A stretch of DNA of 64,000 nucleotides from the NCBI GenBank assembly GCA_013138735.1, contig WTCE01000005.1:109044-173043 (forward strand), given 5' to 3'. The translations under genes were made by a program, and so were the position numbers. Positions 8,686-17,461 of this stretch are shown one piece after another. The stretch's first letter is position 1; every line of letters starts with the position of its first letter. The notes beneath the pieces are model-generated. The model was not told the DNA's origin. It saw only the letters and a list, made by a program, of their open reading frames with translations, and did no database searches. This DNA comes from Crocinitomix sp. (GTDB lineage Bacteria > Bacteroidota > Bacteroidia > Flavobacteriales_D > Crocinitomicaceae).

Positions 8686-9252
8686 TTATCTGCTCAACTC
8701 AGCAATACATTTTTCGCGTGTTTCCCAAAGACTATTTGGACTCATGCCATTTTCGAAAGAATAGGCTACCATTTGCGCTCTATGCCAGTTGACTTTATAT
8801 TCGCCAATTTGGTCTGGTTTGATTTCGACCTCTAACTGCAATGATTTTTCAAAAGACTCAGAGCCCTTTTCCAAACCAGTTACATCTCGAATTTCACCAT
8901 TGATTTTTAGATAGGTATGCGCCTCAGGTATCGATTCTAAATTTGCTTCTTTGAGAATTATACCAACCCCAGGATGTGTTTTTTCTGACATTAAAAACAT
9001 ACCGAGAAACAGTTTTACGTTTTCCCAGCCGTTTTCTGCTGCTACGGCTTTTATCAATGCGCTTTTTGTGCTGCAGACCCCACATTCTTCATCAAATACG
9101 AGTCGATATTCACTGCGATCAGAATTTCTGCTATAGGGCAATTGCTCAACCCATTCAATAAAACTTAAAAATGAAATAATGCCACGATCAACACATTCGT
9201 TGGATAATGGCCCTTTTTCGGCGGCAATCATTAAATGTGCTAAAGCTGTCAT
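8686..9252 (-). CDS. transglutaminase-like protein
   Basis: 188 aa, cytoplasmic (no signal). A plausible Cys-His-Asp triad can be read: Cys in EECGVCSTKSALI (about residues 55-67, at the start of a helix), His in EAHTYLKI (about 110-117) and Asp in EIRDVTG (about 120-126). That order and spacing match the transglutaminase-like fold. The substrate and reaction (transfer or proteolysis) are unknown. It starts 11 nt downstream of the carboxyltransferase stop on the same strand, so it is probably in that operon. Confidence 0.5.
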   Translation of the reverse strand: MTALAHLMIAAEKGPLSNECVDRGIISFLSFIEWVEQLPYSRNSDRSEYRLVFDEECGVCSTKSALIKAVAAENGWENVKLFLGMFLMSEKTHPGVGIILKEANLESIPEAHTYLKINGEIRDVTGLEKGSESFEKSLQLEVEIKPDQIGEYKVNWHRAQMVAYSFENGMSPNSLWETREKCIAELSR

Positions 9253-9263
9253 ACAGAATTGAA

Positions 9264-10805
9264 CTATAATGGAATATTACCGTGTTTCTTTTTCGGTAAG
9301 GTTGCCACTTTATTTTTGAGCATATCAAAGGCTCGAATTAACTTTTTACGCGTTAAGGCAGGCTCTATTATTTCATCAATAAAGCCATGCGCTGTTGCAT
9401 TGTATGGATTTGCAAATAATTCAGCATACTCCGCTTCTTTTTCCGCCAGTTTAGCTTGATGATCGTCAGCTTCCTTAATTTCTTTACGGAAAATGATTTC
9501 TGCAGCGCCTTTTGCTCCCATTACTGCAATTTCTGCAGTTGGCCACGCAAAATTCATATCTGCACCAATGTGTTTAGAGTTCATAACGTCATAAGCACCA
9601 CCGTAGGCCTTACGTGTAATTACCGTTATGCGCGGCACAGTTGCTTCACAAAAGGCATATAATAACTTGGCGCCATTGTTAATGATTCCGTTCCATTCTT
9701 GCTCGGTTCCAGGTAAAAATCCAGGCACATCTTCTAATACTAATAATGGAATATTAAATGCGTCGCAAAAGCGAACAAATCGTCCTGCTTTATTGGAAGA
9801 ATTGCTATCTAAAACGCCCGCTAAAAATGCAGGTTGATTGGCAACAATTCCGATACTTTTTCCAGCTAAAAACGCAAATCCTATGACAATATTCTCTGCG
9901 TAACTTTCTTGCACTTCATAAAAAGATCCTTTGTCAACCACCTCATGAATAACTTCTTTAATATCGTATGGTTGATTTGGATTTTCTGGAATGATTGAAT
10001 TTAAATCAATTCTAGTTTCATCCGTTTTTTCATACGGGTATCTTGGCGATTCCTCTTCGCAATTTTGGGGCAAATAGGATAATAGTTTTTTAATATCGTT
10101 GATGCATTTCAAATCATTTTCTACAGAAAAATGCGCCACACCAGATTTTTGTGAATGGGTAGAAGCACCACCCAATTCTTCTGCAGTGACTTCTTCATGC
10201 GTCACAGTTTTTACAACATTCGGTCCAGTCACGAACATGAATGAAGAATCTTGCACCATATAAATAAAATCTGTCAAGGCAGGTGAATAAACCGCACCAC
10301 CAGCGCAGGGCCCCATAATGGCAGAAATTTGAGGAACAACTCCAGAGGCCATTGTATTGCGATAAAAAATATCTGCATAACCGCCCAATGAAACTACACC
10401 CTCTTGAATTCTTGCTCCACCCGAATCATTTAAACCAATTAATGGAATTCCATTTTGAATGGAAAGATCCATAATTCGAACAATTTTTTTAGCATGTATC
10501 TCGGCCAATGATCCACCAAAAACAGTAAAATCTTGCGAAAAAACATAAATTGGTTTTCCATGCACGGTTCCATAACCGGTTACCACGCCATCACCTAAAA
10601 ACTTTTGTTTTTCTAAACCAAAATTGGTCGAACGGTGTGTTGTTAACATTCCAATTTCCTCAAAACTATCATCATCTAACAACAATTGAACCCGTTCCCG
10701 AGCAGTCAATTTTCCTTTACCGTGTTGCGATTCAATTCGTTTTTCGCCGCCGCCTTTTACAGCTTCTGCTTTCTTGGAATTTAGTATATCTAGTTTTGAT
10801 GCCAT
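9264..10805 (-). CDS. acyl-CoA carboxylase carboxyltransferase (propionyl/methylmalonyl-CoA type beta subunit)
   Basis: 513 aa, full length for the family. It transfers carboxyl between carboxybiotin and an acyl-CoA such as propionyl-CoA. The N-terminal crotonase-fold half includes KLTARERVQLLLD, GGARIQEGV and the acyl-CoA oxyanion region GPCAGGAVYSPA. The C-terminal half includes GIVANQP, DVPGFLPGTEQEWNGII and GGAYDVMNSKHIGAD. It is the first gene of a minus-strand group with the transglutaminase-like and AraC genes. No biotin carboxylase or biotin carrier is adjacent; these may be elsewhere. Whether it acts as PccB or as MmdA in a decarboxylase cannot be decided here. Confidence 0.93.
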   Translation of the reverse strand: MASKLDILNSKKAEAVKGGGEKRIESQHGKGKLTARERVQLLLDDDSFEEIGMLTTHRSTNFGLEKQKFLGDGVVTGYGTVHGKPIYVFSQDFTVFGGSLAEIHAKKIVRIMDLSIQNGIPLIGLNDSGGARIQEGVVSLGGYADIFYRNTMASGVVPQISAIMGPCAGGAVYSPALTDFIYMVQDSSFMFVTGPNVVKTVTHEEVTAEELGGASTHSQKSGVAHFSVENDLKCINDIKKLLSYLPQNCEEESPRYPYEKTDETRIDLNSIIPENPNQPYDIKEVIHEVVDKGSFYEVQESYAENIVIGFAFLAGKSIGIVANQPAFLAGVLDSNSSNKAGRFVRFCDAFNIPLLVLEDVPGFLPGTEQEWNGIINNGAKLLYAFCEATVPRITVITRKAYGGAYDVMNSKHIGADMNFAWPTAEIAVMGAKGAAEIIFRKEIKEADDHQAKLAEKEAEYAELFANPYNATAHGFIDEIIEPALTRKKLIRAFDMLKNKVATLPKKKHGNIPL

Positions 10806-10895
10806 TTGCCAAATTTTTATGGAAATCTAAGGTAAGGTTATTTTTCTAATCTTTATTTTTGAAAACTGCTATAATATCGACTACCTTGTGTTTTC

Positions 10896-11867
10896 ATGGG
10901 TAAAATAATTGTTCTTTCATTCGTTTGTCTCAGCCTTTTTTCAAGTTGTAAAAAAAAGAGTATTAATTGTGATCGTGTTTGCACTTATGCTGAGACAAAA
11001 CTCTTTAATTTTGGTTTTGAGGATGTTGAGTTAATCCAATCAGGAAATTCTGCTGGCATAATTGGTCTTGATTCCGGCTATCCAGATTTGAATAATTGGG
11101 ATAGTTGGCTACAAGGAAAAAACGAATATGGATCGTTAAGTATTCTCTATGAAGATGGTGATATTAGTGAGCGGATTGCGGAATTAGTAACTGACCCCGA
11201 AAATCCAGACAATACAGTTCTACACTTTGATATTAAAAGTCCAAATGTTTATGAGGGGGATTCGCCTGTAAAAGCGAGAACACAAATGCAATTGCACAAT
11301 GCAACCTGCATTAAAGAATATTATCAAAAAGTGGATCTCTATTTCCCATCAGAATTGGCATTATTGTCCAATTATTCTGAACAGATTTATTGGCTATCCA
11401 TCTTTGAATTGTGGAATAACGCGAATTGGACCAAGGAAAAATATCCTTTTCGGATTACGGTAGGTTTGCAAAAAGAAGAAGGTGTTGGAAATCCAATTTA
11501 TTTTGATGCTGAGGCGCAGTTGGTAACAAAATTTGGAAGCTTCAAAAACGTTTGGTCAGAAGTGAATACGAATTTTGAAGTGCCCTTTGGGCAATGGATG
11601 ACATTAGAAATCTACATTCTTGAAGGAAATGAAACAAATGGAAAATTTTATTCGGCGGTGACTCCCTATGGAGAAAGCAAACAAGTGCTGTTTGAAATTG
11701 ATAATGCTACGCAACATCCTAAAGAAAAATGCGCTGATGGTTTCACTCACATCCATCCATTAAAATGGTATACATCTGACAAAATTGTAAATTACATGAA
11801 GGATAATGGCGAAAGTTTAGCCGTTTACTGGGACAATTGGGAAGTTTGGGTTAATAAAGCACCATAA
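10896..11867 (+). CDS. secreted lipoprotein with jelly-roll polysaccharide-lyase-like features
   Basis: 323 aa. Lipobox FSSC near residue 18 with a following KKK. The mature protein is beta-rich with many Trp and Tyr. Segments such as YYQKVDLYFP, FGQWMTLEIYIL and DNWEVWVN resemble concanavalin-like jelly-roll lyases acting on polysaccharides, but no catalytic motif is certain. ATG at 10896. It converges with the next gene, the stops being only 9 nt apart. Confidence 0.5.
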   Translation: MGKIIVLSFVCLSLFSSCKKKSINCDRVCTYAETKLFNFGFEDVELIQSGNSAGIIGLDSGYPDLNNWDSWLQGKNEYGSLSILYEDGDISERIAELVTDPENPDNTVLHFDIKSPNVYEGDSPVKARTQMQLHNATCIKEYYQKVDLYFPSELALLSNYSEQIYWLSIFELWNNANWTKEKYPFRITVGLQKEEGVGNPIYFDAEAQLVTKFGSFKNVWSEVNTNFEVPFGQWMTLEIYILEGNETNGKFYSAVTPYGESKQVLFEIDNATQHPKEKCADGFTHIHPLKWYTSDKIVNYMKDNGESLAVYWDNWEVWVNKAP

Positions 11868-11876
11868 GTTCTAAGC

Positions 11877-12806
11877 TTAATAAAACGGCATATTGTTCAG
11901 CCCAAAATTATAATAAAATTTAGCTGGTCGAATGGTTTGCGGGTTTTCATCATCATGCAAATATTGTCCATCATCAATGGTAAACATTGGAAAATGGGCA
12001 GGTTCACGTTTTACATACCTATCAGGGAAAAATCGCTGATCATGAATGAATTCGTTTTGTACAGCGTTGCGAATTTTTTCGCTATTCAAACCTATGTTTA
12101 ACCCCACCATTTGGTTATAGGGCAACCATTGTTTTACATCCACACTTAAAATTCCAAGAGATGAATTTCTAGCTTGGCTGGCTTCGTCTTGATAATAACC
12201 AAAACGCGCCCAACTCTTCGATTTTTCATTCACAATGACAGCGCAATGGGAATAATCATGGGTCCATAACAAGGCATTCAATCCAAATTTTGTGTTGTTA
12301 TGCCTCATCTCAAAACGGAATGCTCCTGTTCTAAAACGATCCTGTTGATTGATAATGTTTCCAAAAAGATCATTCTCAGTTATGATATTAAATTTCCAAA
12401 AATTTAAATTTAAAATGCCTGTTGATTGACTGGTTCCCAAACGATCCCAATAACGTAAAAAAGAATAGCCAAAGGAATAATTCTGCAAGGTATTATTATC
12501 TGTTAAACCAATAAAATTGTTGGTATCAATGACTGAGTTTCCAAAGCCTAATTGAAAACCATTTCCCCATTGAAATTCGATTGATTTTTTCTGCAACCCC
12601 AATGATTTAAAATTATAATAAATATTGAGTGCGCTATTGACTTGAACAAAGTCATAATTGAGATATGCAGCCGTGCGAATCCCCAAACGATTTGTTTCCG
12701 ATCCAAAAGAAAATGCCAAACCTACCGTGTATCCATATCTTAGATCTTGCGCATGAGAAAATGCACTTGAAAAAATTAATAAGAATAAAAGTATCTTTTT
12801 GCGCAT
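11877..12806 (-). CDS. secreted/outer-membrane protein resembling the type-23 polymorphic-toxin domain family
   Basis: 309 aa. Signal peptide MRKKILLFLLIFSSAFSHAQ. The body reads as amphipathic beta strands (RYGYTVGLAFSFG, AYLNYDFVQVN, QLGFGNSV). The stretch around residues 120-250, with YLRYWDRLGTSQ-like, ITENDLFG, DRFRTGAFRFEMRH and NEFIHDQRFFPD motifs, resembles Bacteroidetes proteins annotated as polymorphic toxin type 23 domain. I assign this from memory of that family. No immunity gene or toxin-delivery domain is adjacent, so an outer-membrane barrel role is at least as likely. Confidence 0.5.
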   Translation of the reverse strand: MRKKILLFLLIFSSAFSHAQDLRYGYTVGLAFSFGSETNRLGIRTAAYLNYDFVQVNSALNIYYNFKSLGLQKKSIEFQWGNGFQLGFGNSVIDTNNFIGLTDNNTLQNYSFGYSFLRYWDRLGTSQSTGILNLNFWKFNIITENDLFGNIINQQDRFRTGAFRFEMRHNNTKFGLNALLWTHDYSHCAVIVNEKSKSWARFGYYQDEASQARNSSLGILSVDVKQWLPYNQMVGLNIGLNSEKIRNAVQNEFIHDQRFFPDRYVKREPAHFPMFTIDDGQYLHDDENPQTIRPAKFYYNFGLNNMPFY

Positions 12807-12919
12807 TTTACCGTTTCAAATAATACAGGGTATCAAGAAATTTTTGATGTTAGAAATCTACGAATTAATCTTGGTATAATTTCTGTAACCTTTGCTATAA
12901 TTAGAACTATATTTGACAT

Positions 12920-14395
12920 ATGCGTATTGTATTTAGCCTGCTTTTTTTGCTAACAACCTTTTTGGTGAATGGGCAAATTACGGCCGAAAAAAAGGCCCAC
13001 GACTTTGGTGACCTTTACCCCAATGCGCAAACCTACGTGGACATTAAGTTTACAAATCACTCTGAAAAAAAGCATTTTTTATTGACCATAGATAAGCCGC
13101 GTGATGTCTACTATATTTTTTCAGGTAAAACATTGTTGCCAGATAGCTCAATTACTATTCGTTTAAAAATTAATGATGCTAGAAAAGGGAAGTTTAATGA
13201 GGAGATTGATATTTACTTTAGTGATTCCAACGACCCAACTACCATTCGATTAACTGGAAATGTGAAAGAAGTTGCTTCAAATCCATTAACCGGTTGCCCT
13301 GAATTTAGTAATGATCCTCCTAAAAATAACCGAACAGAATTTGCAATCACCATTAAAGTAATTGACTCTTTAACTCGCGAACCAATTCGACGATCAAGAG
13401 TTTATATGGTTCAAAACAACACCTTAATTGGAGAATATTTCACCAATAAAGATGGCATTATTCACCGTACTGTTCCAATGGGCTATTATTTTTTAATGGC
13501 GGAAAAAGAAGCTTATAAAAACAATTATGCAGAAGGCTACCTCAACTTTCAGCGCAACTATATTGAGATTGAATTGCAACAACCGCCGCACACCGAAGAA
13601 CCGCCAGAACTAATTGCAGATGTACCTGACGAACCGGAGGAACCAGAAGATCCAGAAATTTTAATTGATCTAAATGAAGAGCCTGAAATTGTTATCGACT
13701 TAAATGATCCACCTGAGGAGGTTGTAGTTGTGGAAGAGACAATTGATACTGTGCCAGAAGTAGTCATTGAAGAACCAGAAATTATAGACAATAGAACCTT
13801 GGCTGAACTGCCTGATTCAATCTTTGATAAAGCGCATTTTAAAGCCAATAATATCACCTTTATTTTGGACGTTTCTAGCTCAATGAATTCATCTGGAAAG
13901 TTGGATCTATTAAAAGAATCCATGACCGAATTAGTTAGCATCTTACGCCCAGAAGATATCATTTCAGTGATTAAGTACTCTTCAAACGTTGGCGTAATGA
14001 TTGAGGGATTAAGTGGAGATGATAAAGAAAAGATTAATGAGCGCGTAGCAGAATTGCGCACGAGTAGTTCAACTGCGGGAGGGGACGCTATTCAAGTTGC
14101 TTATCGCATGAGCCGCAAGGTTTACTCGCCTGAACGCAATAATATCGTAATTATGATTACAGATGGCGCCTTTAATAAAGGGAGTAAATCTTATTTAGAA
14201 ACCATTGAACAAAACTATAATGACCGCGGCATCATATTTTCTGTAGTGGGTATTAAAACATCAGAATATGTGACCGCGCATATGGATAAAGTGGTTGGCA
14301 AAGGTGGAGGAAGTTTCATTCAAGTTAGAAACTCTTTTGATGCTAAGACGAAAATCATTCAAGAAATTAAGCGGACTTCTTTTAGAGAACGGTGA
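12920..14395 (+). CDS. secreted von Willebrand factor A domain protein with acidic linker
   Basis: 491 aa. Signal peptide to about residue 19 (LVNGQ). At 20-115 an Ig-like DUF1573/HYDIN-type domain (KKAHDFGDLYPNAQTYVDI). At about 135-225 a carboxypeptidase-regulatory-like domain. At 225-290 a Glu/Pro/Asp-rich linker. At 305-490 a vWA domain with an intact MIDAS: DVSSSMNSS (DxSxS), a Thr in the STAGGDAIQ loop, and ITDGAF. It binds a divalent metal and probably a protein ligand at the cell surface or periplasm. Monocistronic in appearance. Confidence 0.85.
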   Translation: MRIVFSLLFLLTTFLVNGQITAEKKAHDFGDLYPNAQTYVDIKFTNHSEKKHFLLTIDKPRDVYYIFSGKTLLPDSSITIRLKINDARKGKFNEEIDIYFSDSNDPTTIRLTGNVKEVASNPLTGCPEFSNDPPKNNRTEFAITIKVIDSLTREPIRRSRVYMVQNNTLIGEYFTNKDGIIHRTVPMGYYFLMAEKEAYKNNYAEGYLNFQRNYIEIELQQPPHTEEPPELIADVPDEPEEPEDPEILIDLNEEPEIVIDLNDPPEEVVVVEETIDTVPEVVIEEPEIIDNRTLAELPDSIFDKAHFKANNITFILDVSSSMNSSGKLDLLKESMTELVSILRPEDIISVIKYSSNVGVMIEGLSGDDKEKINERVAELRTSSSTAGGDAIQVAYRMSRKVYSPERNNIVIMITDGAFNKGSKSYLETIEQNYNDRGIIFSVVGIKTSEYVTAHMDKVVGKGGGSFIQVRNSFDAKTKIIQEIKRTSFRER

Positions 14396-14557
14396 ATTTT
14401 TTCTTCGAAAAAACAGAATTGAGTTTTGAGTGTGGGTTTTGAGGTTTTGCTATGTTGGAACGAAACCCTGATTTTTTTAAAAGTGTTTTCTAATCAGTTG
14501 TTTTATTGATTATTTTTATTTTTATAAAAGCATCAAAATTGAAAACACCCAATTGAA

Positions 14558-14638
14558 ATGGACTTTGTTTTAAATGACCCTGATTGGAGTGAATATTTAG
14601 AAGATCCAGACTTTAGAGCTATAATGCATCAACATTAA
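14558..14638 (+). CDS. possible 26-aa microprotein
   Basis: A short frame MDFVLNDPDWSEYLEDP... ending MHQH, strongly acidic, with its stop 4 nt before the start of the GNAT gene. It may be a real leader or small protein coupled to that gene, or the remnant of a longer gene. Only its composition and position support it. Confidence 0.3.
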   Translation: MDFVLNDPDWSEYLEDPDFRAIMHQH

Positions 14639-14642
14639 CTCC

Positions 14643-15167
14643 ATGAGCACAATAATAGAAACAGATCGCATCATTTTAAGAAGATTCAATCTCAATGATT
14701 TTGAAGCCGTGTATGAATTCAACTCTGATCCAAAAGTGATAAAATATACGGGTGATCTAATTCTCAAAAGTTTGGAAGAAGCAAAAGAACTGATTAAAAA
14801 TGTGTGGCTTTCGGACTATGAAAAATTTGGATATGGCAGATGGGCAACGATTTATAAACCTGACAATAAAATTATTGGATTTGCGGGACTAAAATATTTG
14901 CCAGAAATGGTTGAAACGGACCTTGGTTTTCGCTTTTTGCCACAATACTGGAACAAGGGTTTAGCCACAGAAATTTCGCCAGAAATAATCAGCTACGGTT
15001 TCAACACATTAAACTTGAAGCGGATTATTGCTATTGCCGAGCAAGAGAATATTGGTTCCAACAAAGTCCTTGAAAAAATAGGAATGAAACAGTATAAAGT
15101 TGCCGACTATGAAGGAGATGACATTCCATACAATTGGTATAAGGTTGATTTCAGGCATTATTTTTGA
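14643..15167 (+). CDS. GNAT-family N-acetyltransferase (RimJ/RimL type)
   Basis: 174 aa. Starts with the typical TDRIILRRFNLNDFEAVY strand-helix of RimJ/RimL-like enzymes. The acetyl-CoA-binding region is modified: YWNKGLATEISPEIISYGF at about 100-118 replaces the classical RGxGxA loop. The C-terminal NIGSNKVLEKIGM is the usual helix that closes the fold. It would transfer acetyl from acetyl-CoA to an amine; the substrate (ribosomal protein, small molecule or drug) is unknown. The next gene starts 13 nt later on the same strand. Confidence 0.85.
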   Translation: MSTIIETDRIILRRFNLNDFEAVYEFNSDPKVIKYTGDLILKSLEEAKELIKNVWLSDYEKFGYGRWATIYKPDNKIIGFAGLKYLPEMVETDLGFRFLPQYWNKGLATEISPEIISYGFNTLNLKRIIAIAEQENIGSNKVLEKIGMKQYKVADYEGDDIPYNWYKVDFRHYF

Positions 15168-15180
15168 TGTATTTTGAACC

Positions 15181-15753
15181 ATGCGAAACACAATCTTGCC
15201 AATACTAATCTTTGGGCTTTTATTCGTCAGCACGGCGTTTGGGCAAGCTGATTCGAACATCATTGTTTGGGGAGAACGCCCTTTAGAATGGAAAGATTTT
15301 TCGGGACCAATTGAGCAGGGTTCTGAGCATATTGCTTCAACACGAAGTCAACTTAGAGCACCCAATTCATGGAATTCTGATTCATTAACAATGACGATTA
15401 CTGCAGAATTCATTAAAGATAAATCGTGGGTAAACGGCTCTCCGTCTGACAATTTATTGCACCATGAGCAGCTCCATTTTGATATAACTGAATATCATGC
15501 GCGGCTTTTTAGAAAAACAATGGCCAACCACCGTTTCAAATCGTATGACAATGTTGCAGCAGAAGTTACGGCATTATTTAATGAACGATTCAAAATATAC
15601 CAAGCCATGCAAGCTTTGTACGACAATGAAACCAATCACTCTAAAAATTTACAAGCGCAAGTTGAATGGAATATAAAAGTAGCTGGACTTTTAGAAATCA
15701 CAAACGATTATAAAGCACATACTTGTAAAGTATATATTGGTTATTTAAAGTAA
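15181..15753 (+). CDS. secreted DUF922 family putative zinc protease
   Basis: 190 aa. Signal peptide to about residue 21 (STAFGQ). The core contains LLHHEQLHFDITEYHAR at about 97-113, an HExxH zinc-binding helix followed by a downstream Asp/Glu, the hallmark of DUF922 metalloprotease-like proteins. The preceding stretch PLEWKDFSGP is also typical of the family. Likely a periplasmic or secreted metalloprotease; no substrate is known. A hairpin terminator follows the stop. Confidence 0.8.
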   Translation: MRNTILPILIFGLLFVSTAFGQADSNIIVWGERPLEWKDFSGPIEQGSEHIASTRSQLRAPNSWNSDSLTMTITAEFIKDKSWVNGSPSDNLLHHEQLHFDITEYHARLFRKTMANHRFKSYDNVAAEVTALFNERFKIYQAMQALYDNETNHSKNLQAQVEWNIKVAGLLEITNDYKAHTCKVYIGYLK

Positions 15754-15758
15754 GCGAA

Positions 15759-15793
15759 AAAACGGCGTACTTATGAAAAAAGTACACCGTTTT
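15759..15793. terminator. bidirectional rho-independent-like terminator
   Basis: Arms AAAACGGCGTACTT (15759-15772) and AAGTACACCGTTTT (15780-15793) pair with one mismatch (C:A on the plus strand, G:U on the minus strand), with a short A-rich loop. It sits between two converging genes and carries A and T runs at its ends, so it can serve both strands. Confidence 0.7.
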
Positions 15794-15820
15794 ATTAAAT
15801 CTTGTATTCTATTCAACTGA

Positions 15821-16072
15821 CTATAATTCCCACTGTAATTTCGCCGATTGGCTCACAACCGAATAACTTAATTGTAATGAGTTTGAAGTGATTTGGACGC
15901 TAGTTTGTCCTGAATTTAAAGGAGTTGTAGGTGTTTTGCCATTTAACCCGTACATAACAGTTGCATTTCCTTGTGGTGAATAAGAAAGAACAACTGTAGC
16001 TGGATAACTTGTTGGTGTTACTTGTGCAGATCCTGTTGCACCTGTGTTTAAAATTAATGTTGAAATACTCAT
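15821..16072 (-). CDS. small Ser/Thr-rich hypothetical protein
   Basis: 83 aa, MSISTLILNTGATGSAQVTP..., no signal peptide or hydrophobic anchor, about 30 percent Ser plus Thr, almost no charged residues, alternating beta-prone pattern ending AKLQWEL. It has its own leader: an inverted repeat (GTGTAG/CTACAC at 16099-16118) lies upstream. No family recognised. It could be a small beta-sandwich or a self-assembling protein. Confidence 0.55.
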   Translation of the reverse strand: MSISTLILNTGATGSAQVTPTSYPATVVLSYSPQGNATVMYGLNGKTPTTPLNSGQTSVQITSNSLQLSYSVVSQSAKLQWEL

Positions 16073-16301
16073 AGTTTAAAATGTTCGATTAATAAATAGT
16101 GTAGTATTTTTTCTACACAACAAATCTCATCAAATCATTTTCTTGCCACAAGGGCTCAATTACCCGTGTTTGTAAAATAGGTTGATTAACGCAGTCCGTT
16201 AATATTCAATAATTATTTAGCTTCATAGCGTCAATAATACCAAACTATCGGCCTTAAATTGTATATATTTGATTACTGAATTGTAAAACACAATGTGTGG
16301 A

Positions 16302-17441
16302 ATGAAAAAAGGTGTTCAACTCATTTTCATATTACTTGTTATCGTTTCTAGCTGTAGGAAAGATGACTTGCCTTCTGTGCCCGATACGCATCATCATAGT
16401 GGCGGCGGTGTCGTGTATTTTTCGGGTAAAGTATTCGACGTAGGAAGCCTTGAGCCTGTGCCGAATGTTATTGTGAAACTTTACCCGTCAGGAATTGTTC
16501 CAATACCGGATACAACAGATTTTGAAGGTGATTTTCTTACGAAATATACTTATTTGGGTCATGATTACGGTGAGCCTGATGTTTATCCTGGCAATGTAGA
16601 AATTTATGTCTTGAATGATTTAATTTGGGGCTCCACTCCTACAGGGGATTTACCGTATCCAAAAAATGGTGATACCATTTTTGCCAACATATTAGTTTAC
16701 CCAATGGTCCCACTGTTTAATAATTTAGAAATCACAACGACTCCAACTAATACTGATACATGGACAGCCTTAAATAACAGTAGCTTAACAGGTAGCATTA
16801 CATACGGCGGAGAGGAATGCGAAATTTATGAAACATATTGGAGACTAAAAGACCGATTTGGAAATGTTCGCGGTGGTAAGCGTGTAGATCCCTCAATATT
16901 ATGGAATACAACAGTTTCCGGTATTCACACGATTCAATGCACTGCTCGTGTACGACTTAGAGAAGGAGCTACAGGTTATAGGTCAGTAACAATTGACACA
17001 TCTATTTATGTAAAGCAAAGATATCCGGCAGTTTATGGGTTTACAGAAGCAGAACATGAGGAACTAAGAAATAAATTTCTTGGCGATTGGTCGGCGCATT
17101 GTCTCGCCACATATACTAAAGAATGGAACGCCGAATTTAGTTTTGATTCAACTTTACATTATGCTGCAGAGGTAACCGAAAATATTATTGGTACTACAAC
17201 TTCGGTATTTGACAATGGAAATGATGCTGAAGGATTCAATGAAAAACGTTTTTTAATAGATTCGGTTGATGTAGATGGAATTGCCTTTGGTTATGCTAAC
17301 TTTAAACATAGTTCTGGCTCAATTATCCCGTATAAATTTATCGATCTTTATTTTTCTGAAGATGAGGAAGAACTTTATTTCAAAATCAAAATCGGAGGAA
17401 TAGATTCTCCTACTCATATTCAATACACCCTTTCTCGCTAA
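16302..17441 (+). CDS. lipoprotein with carboxypeptidase-regulatory-like domain
   Basis: 379 aa from the ATG at 16302, chosen over the in-frame ATG 9 nt upstream because it begins a clean lipoprotein signal (MKKGVQLIFILLVIVSSC). A carboxypeptidase-regulatory-like domain lies at about 35-100 (FSGKVFDVGSLEPVPNVIVKLYPSG). Two further beta-rich regions of unknown type follow. A TATATTTG -7-like motif lies at 16264-16271 without a clear -33 partner. Probably surface or periplasmic; no enzymatic motif seen. Confidence 0.7.
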   Translation: MKKGVQLIFILLVIVSSCRKDDLPSVPDTHHHSGGGVVYFSGKVFDVGSLEPVPNVIVKLYPSGIVPIPDTTDFEGDFLTKYTYLGHDYGEPDVYPGNVEIYVLNDLIWGSTPTGDLPYPKNGDTIFANILVYPMVPLFNNLEITTTPTNTDTWTALNNSSLTGSITYGGEECEIYETYWRLKDRFGNVRGGKRVDPSILWNTTVSGIHTIQCTARVRLREGATGYRSVTIDTSIYVKQRYPAVYGFTEAEHEELRNKFLGDWSAHCLATYTKEWNAEFSFDSTLHYAAEVTENIIGTTTSVFDNGNDAEGFNEKRFLIDSVDVDGIAFGYANFKHSSGSIIPYKFIDLYFSEDEEELYFKIKIGGIDSPTHIQYTLSR

Positions 17442-17461
17442 GAAGCTTAGTTGGTTAAGAA

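Noticed and set aside
12886..12916. TATATTTG at 12909-12916 as promoter of the vWA gene
   Set aside because: It matches the -7 consensus, but no -33 TTG lies at a suitable distance and it sits 3 nt before the start codon; kept out of the feature list.
13558..14061. A 167-codon minus-strand frame, very Ser-rich
   Set aside because: It is antisense to the acidic Glu/Asp/Pro linker of the vWA protein; the Ser runs are the reverse complement of Glu/Asp codons. No leader or start context.
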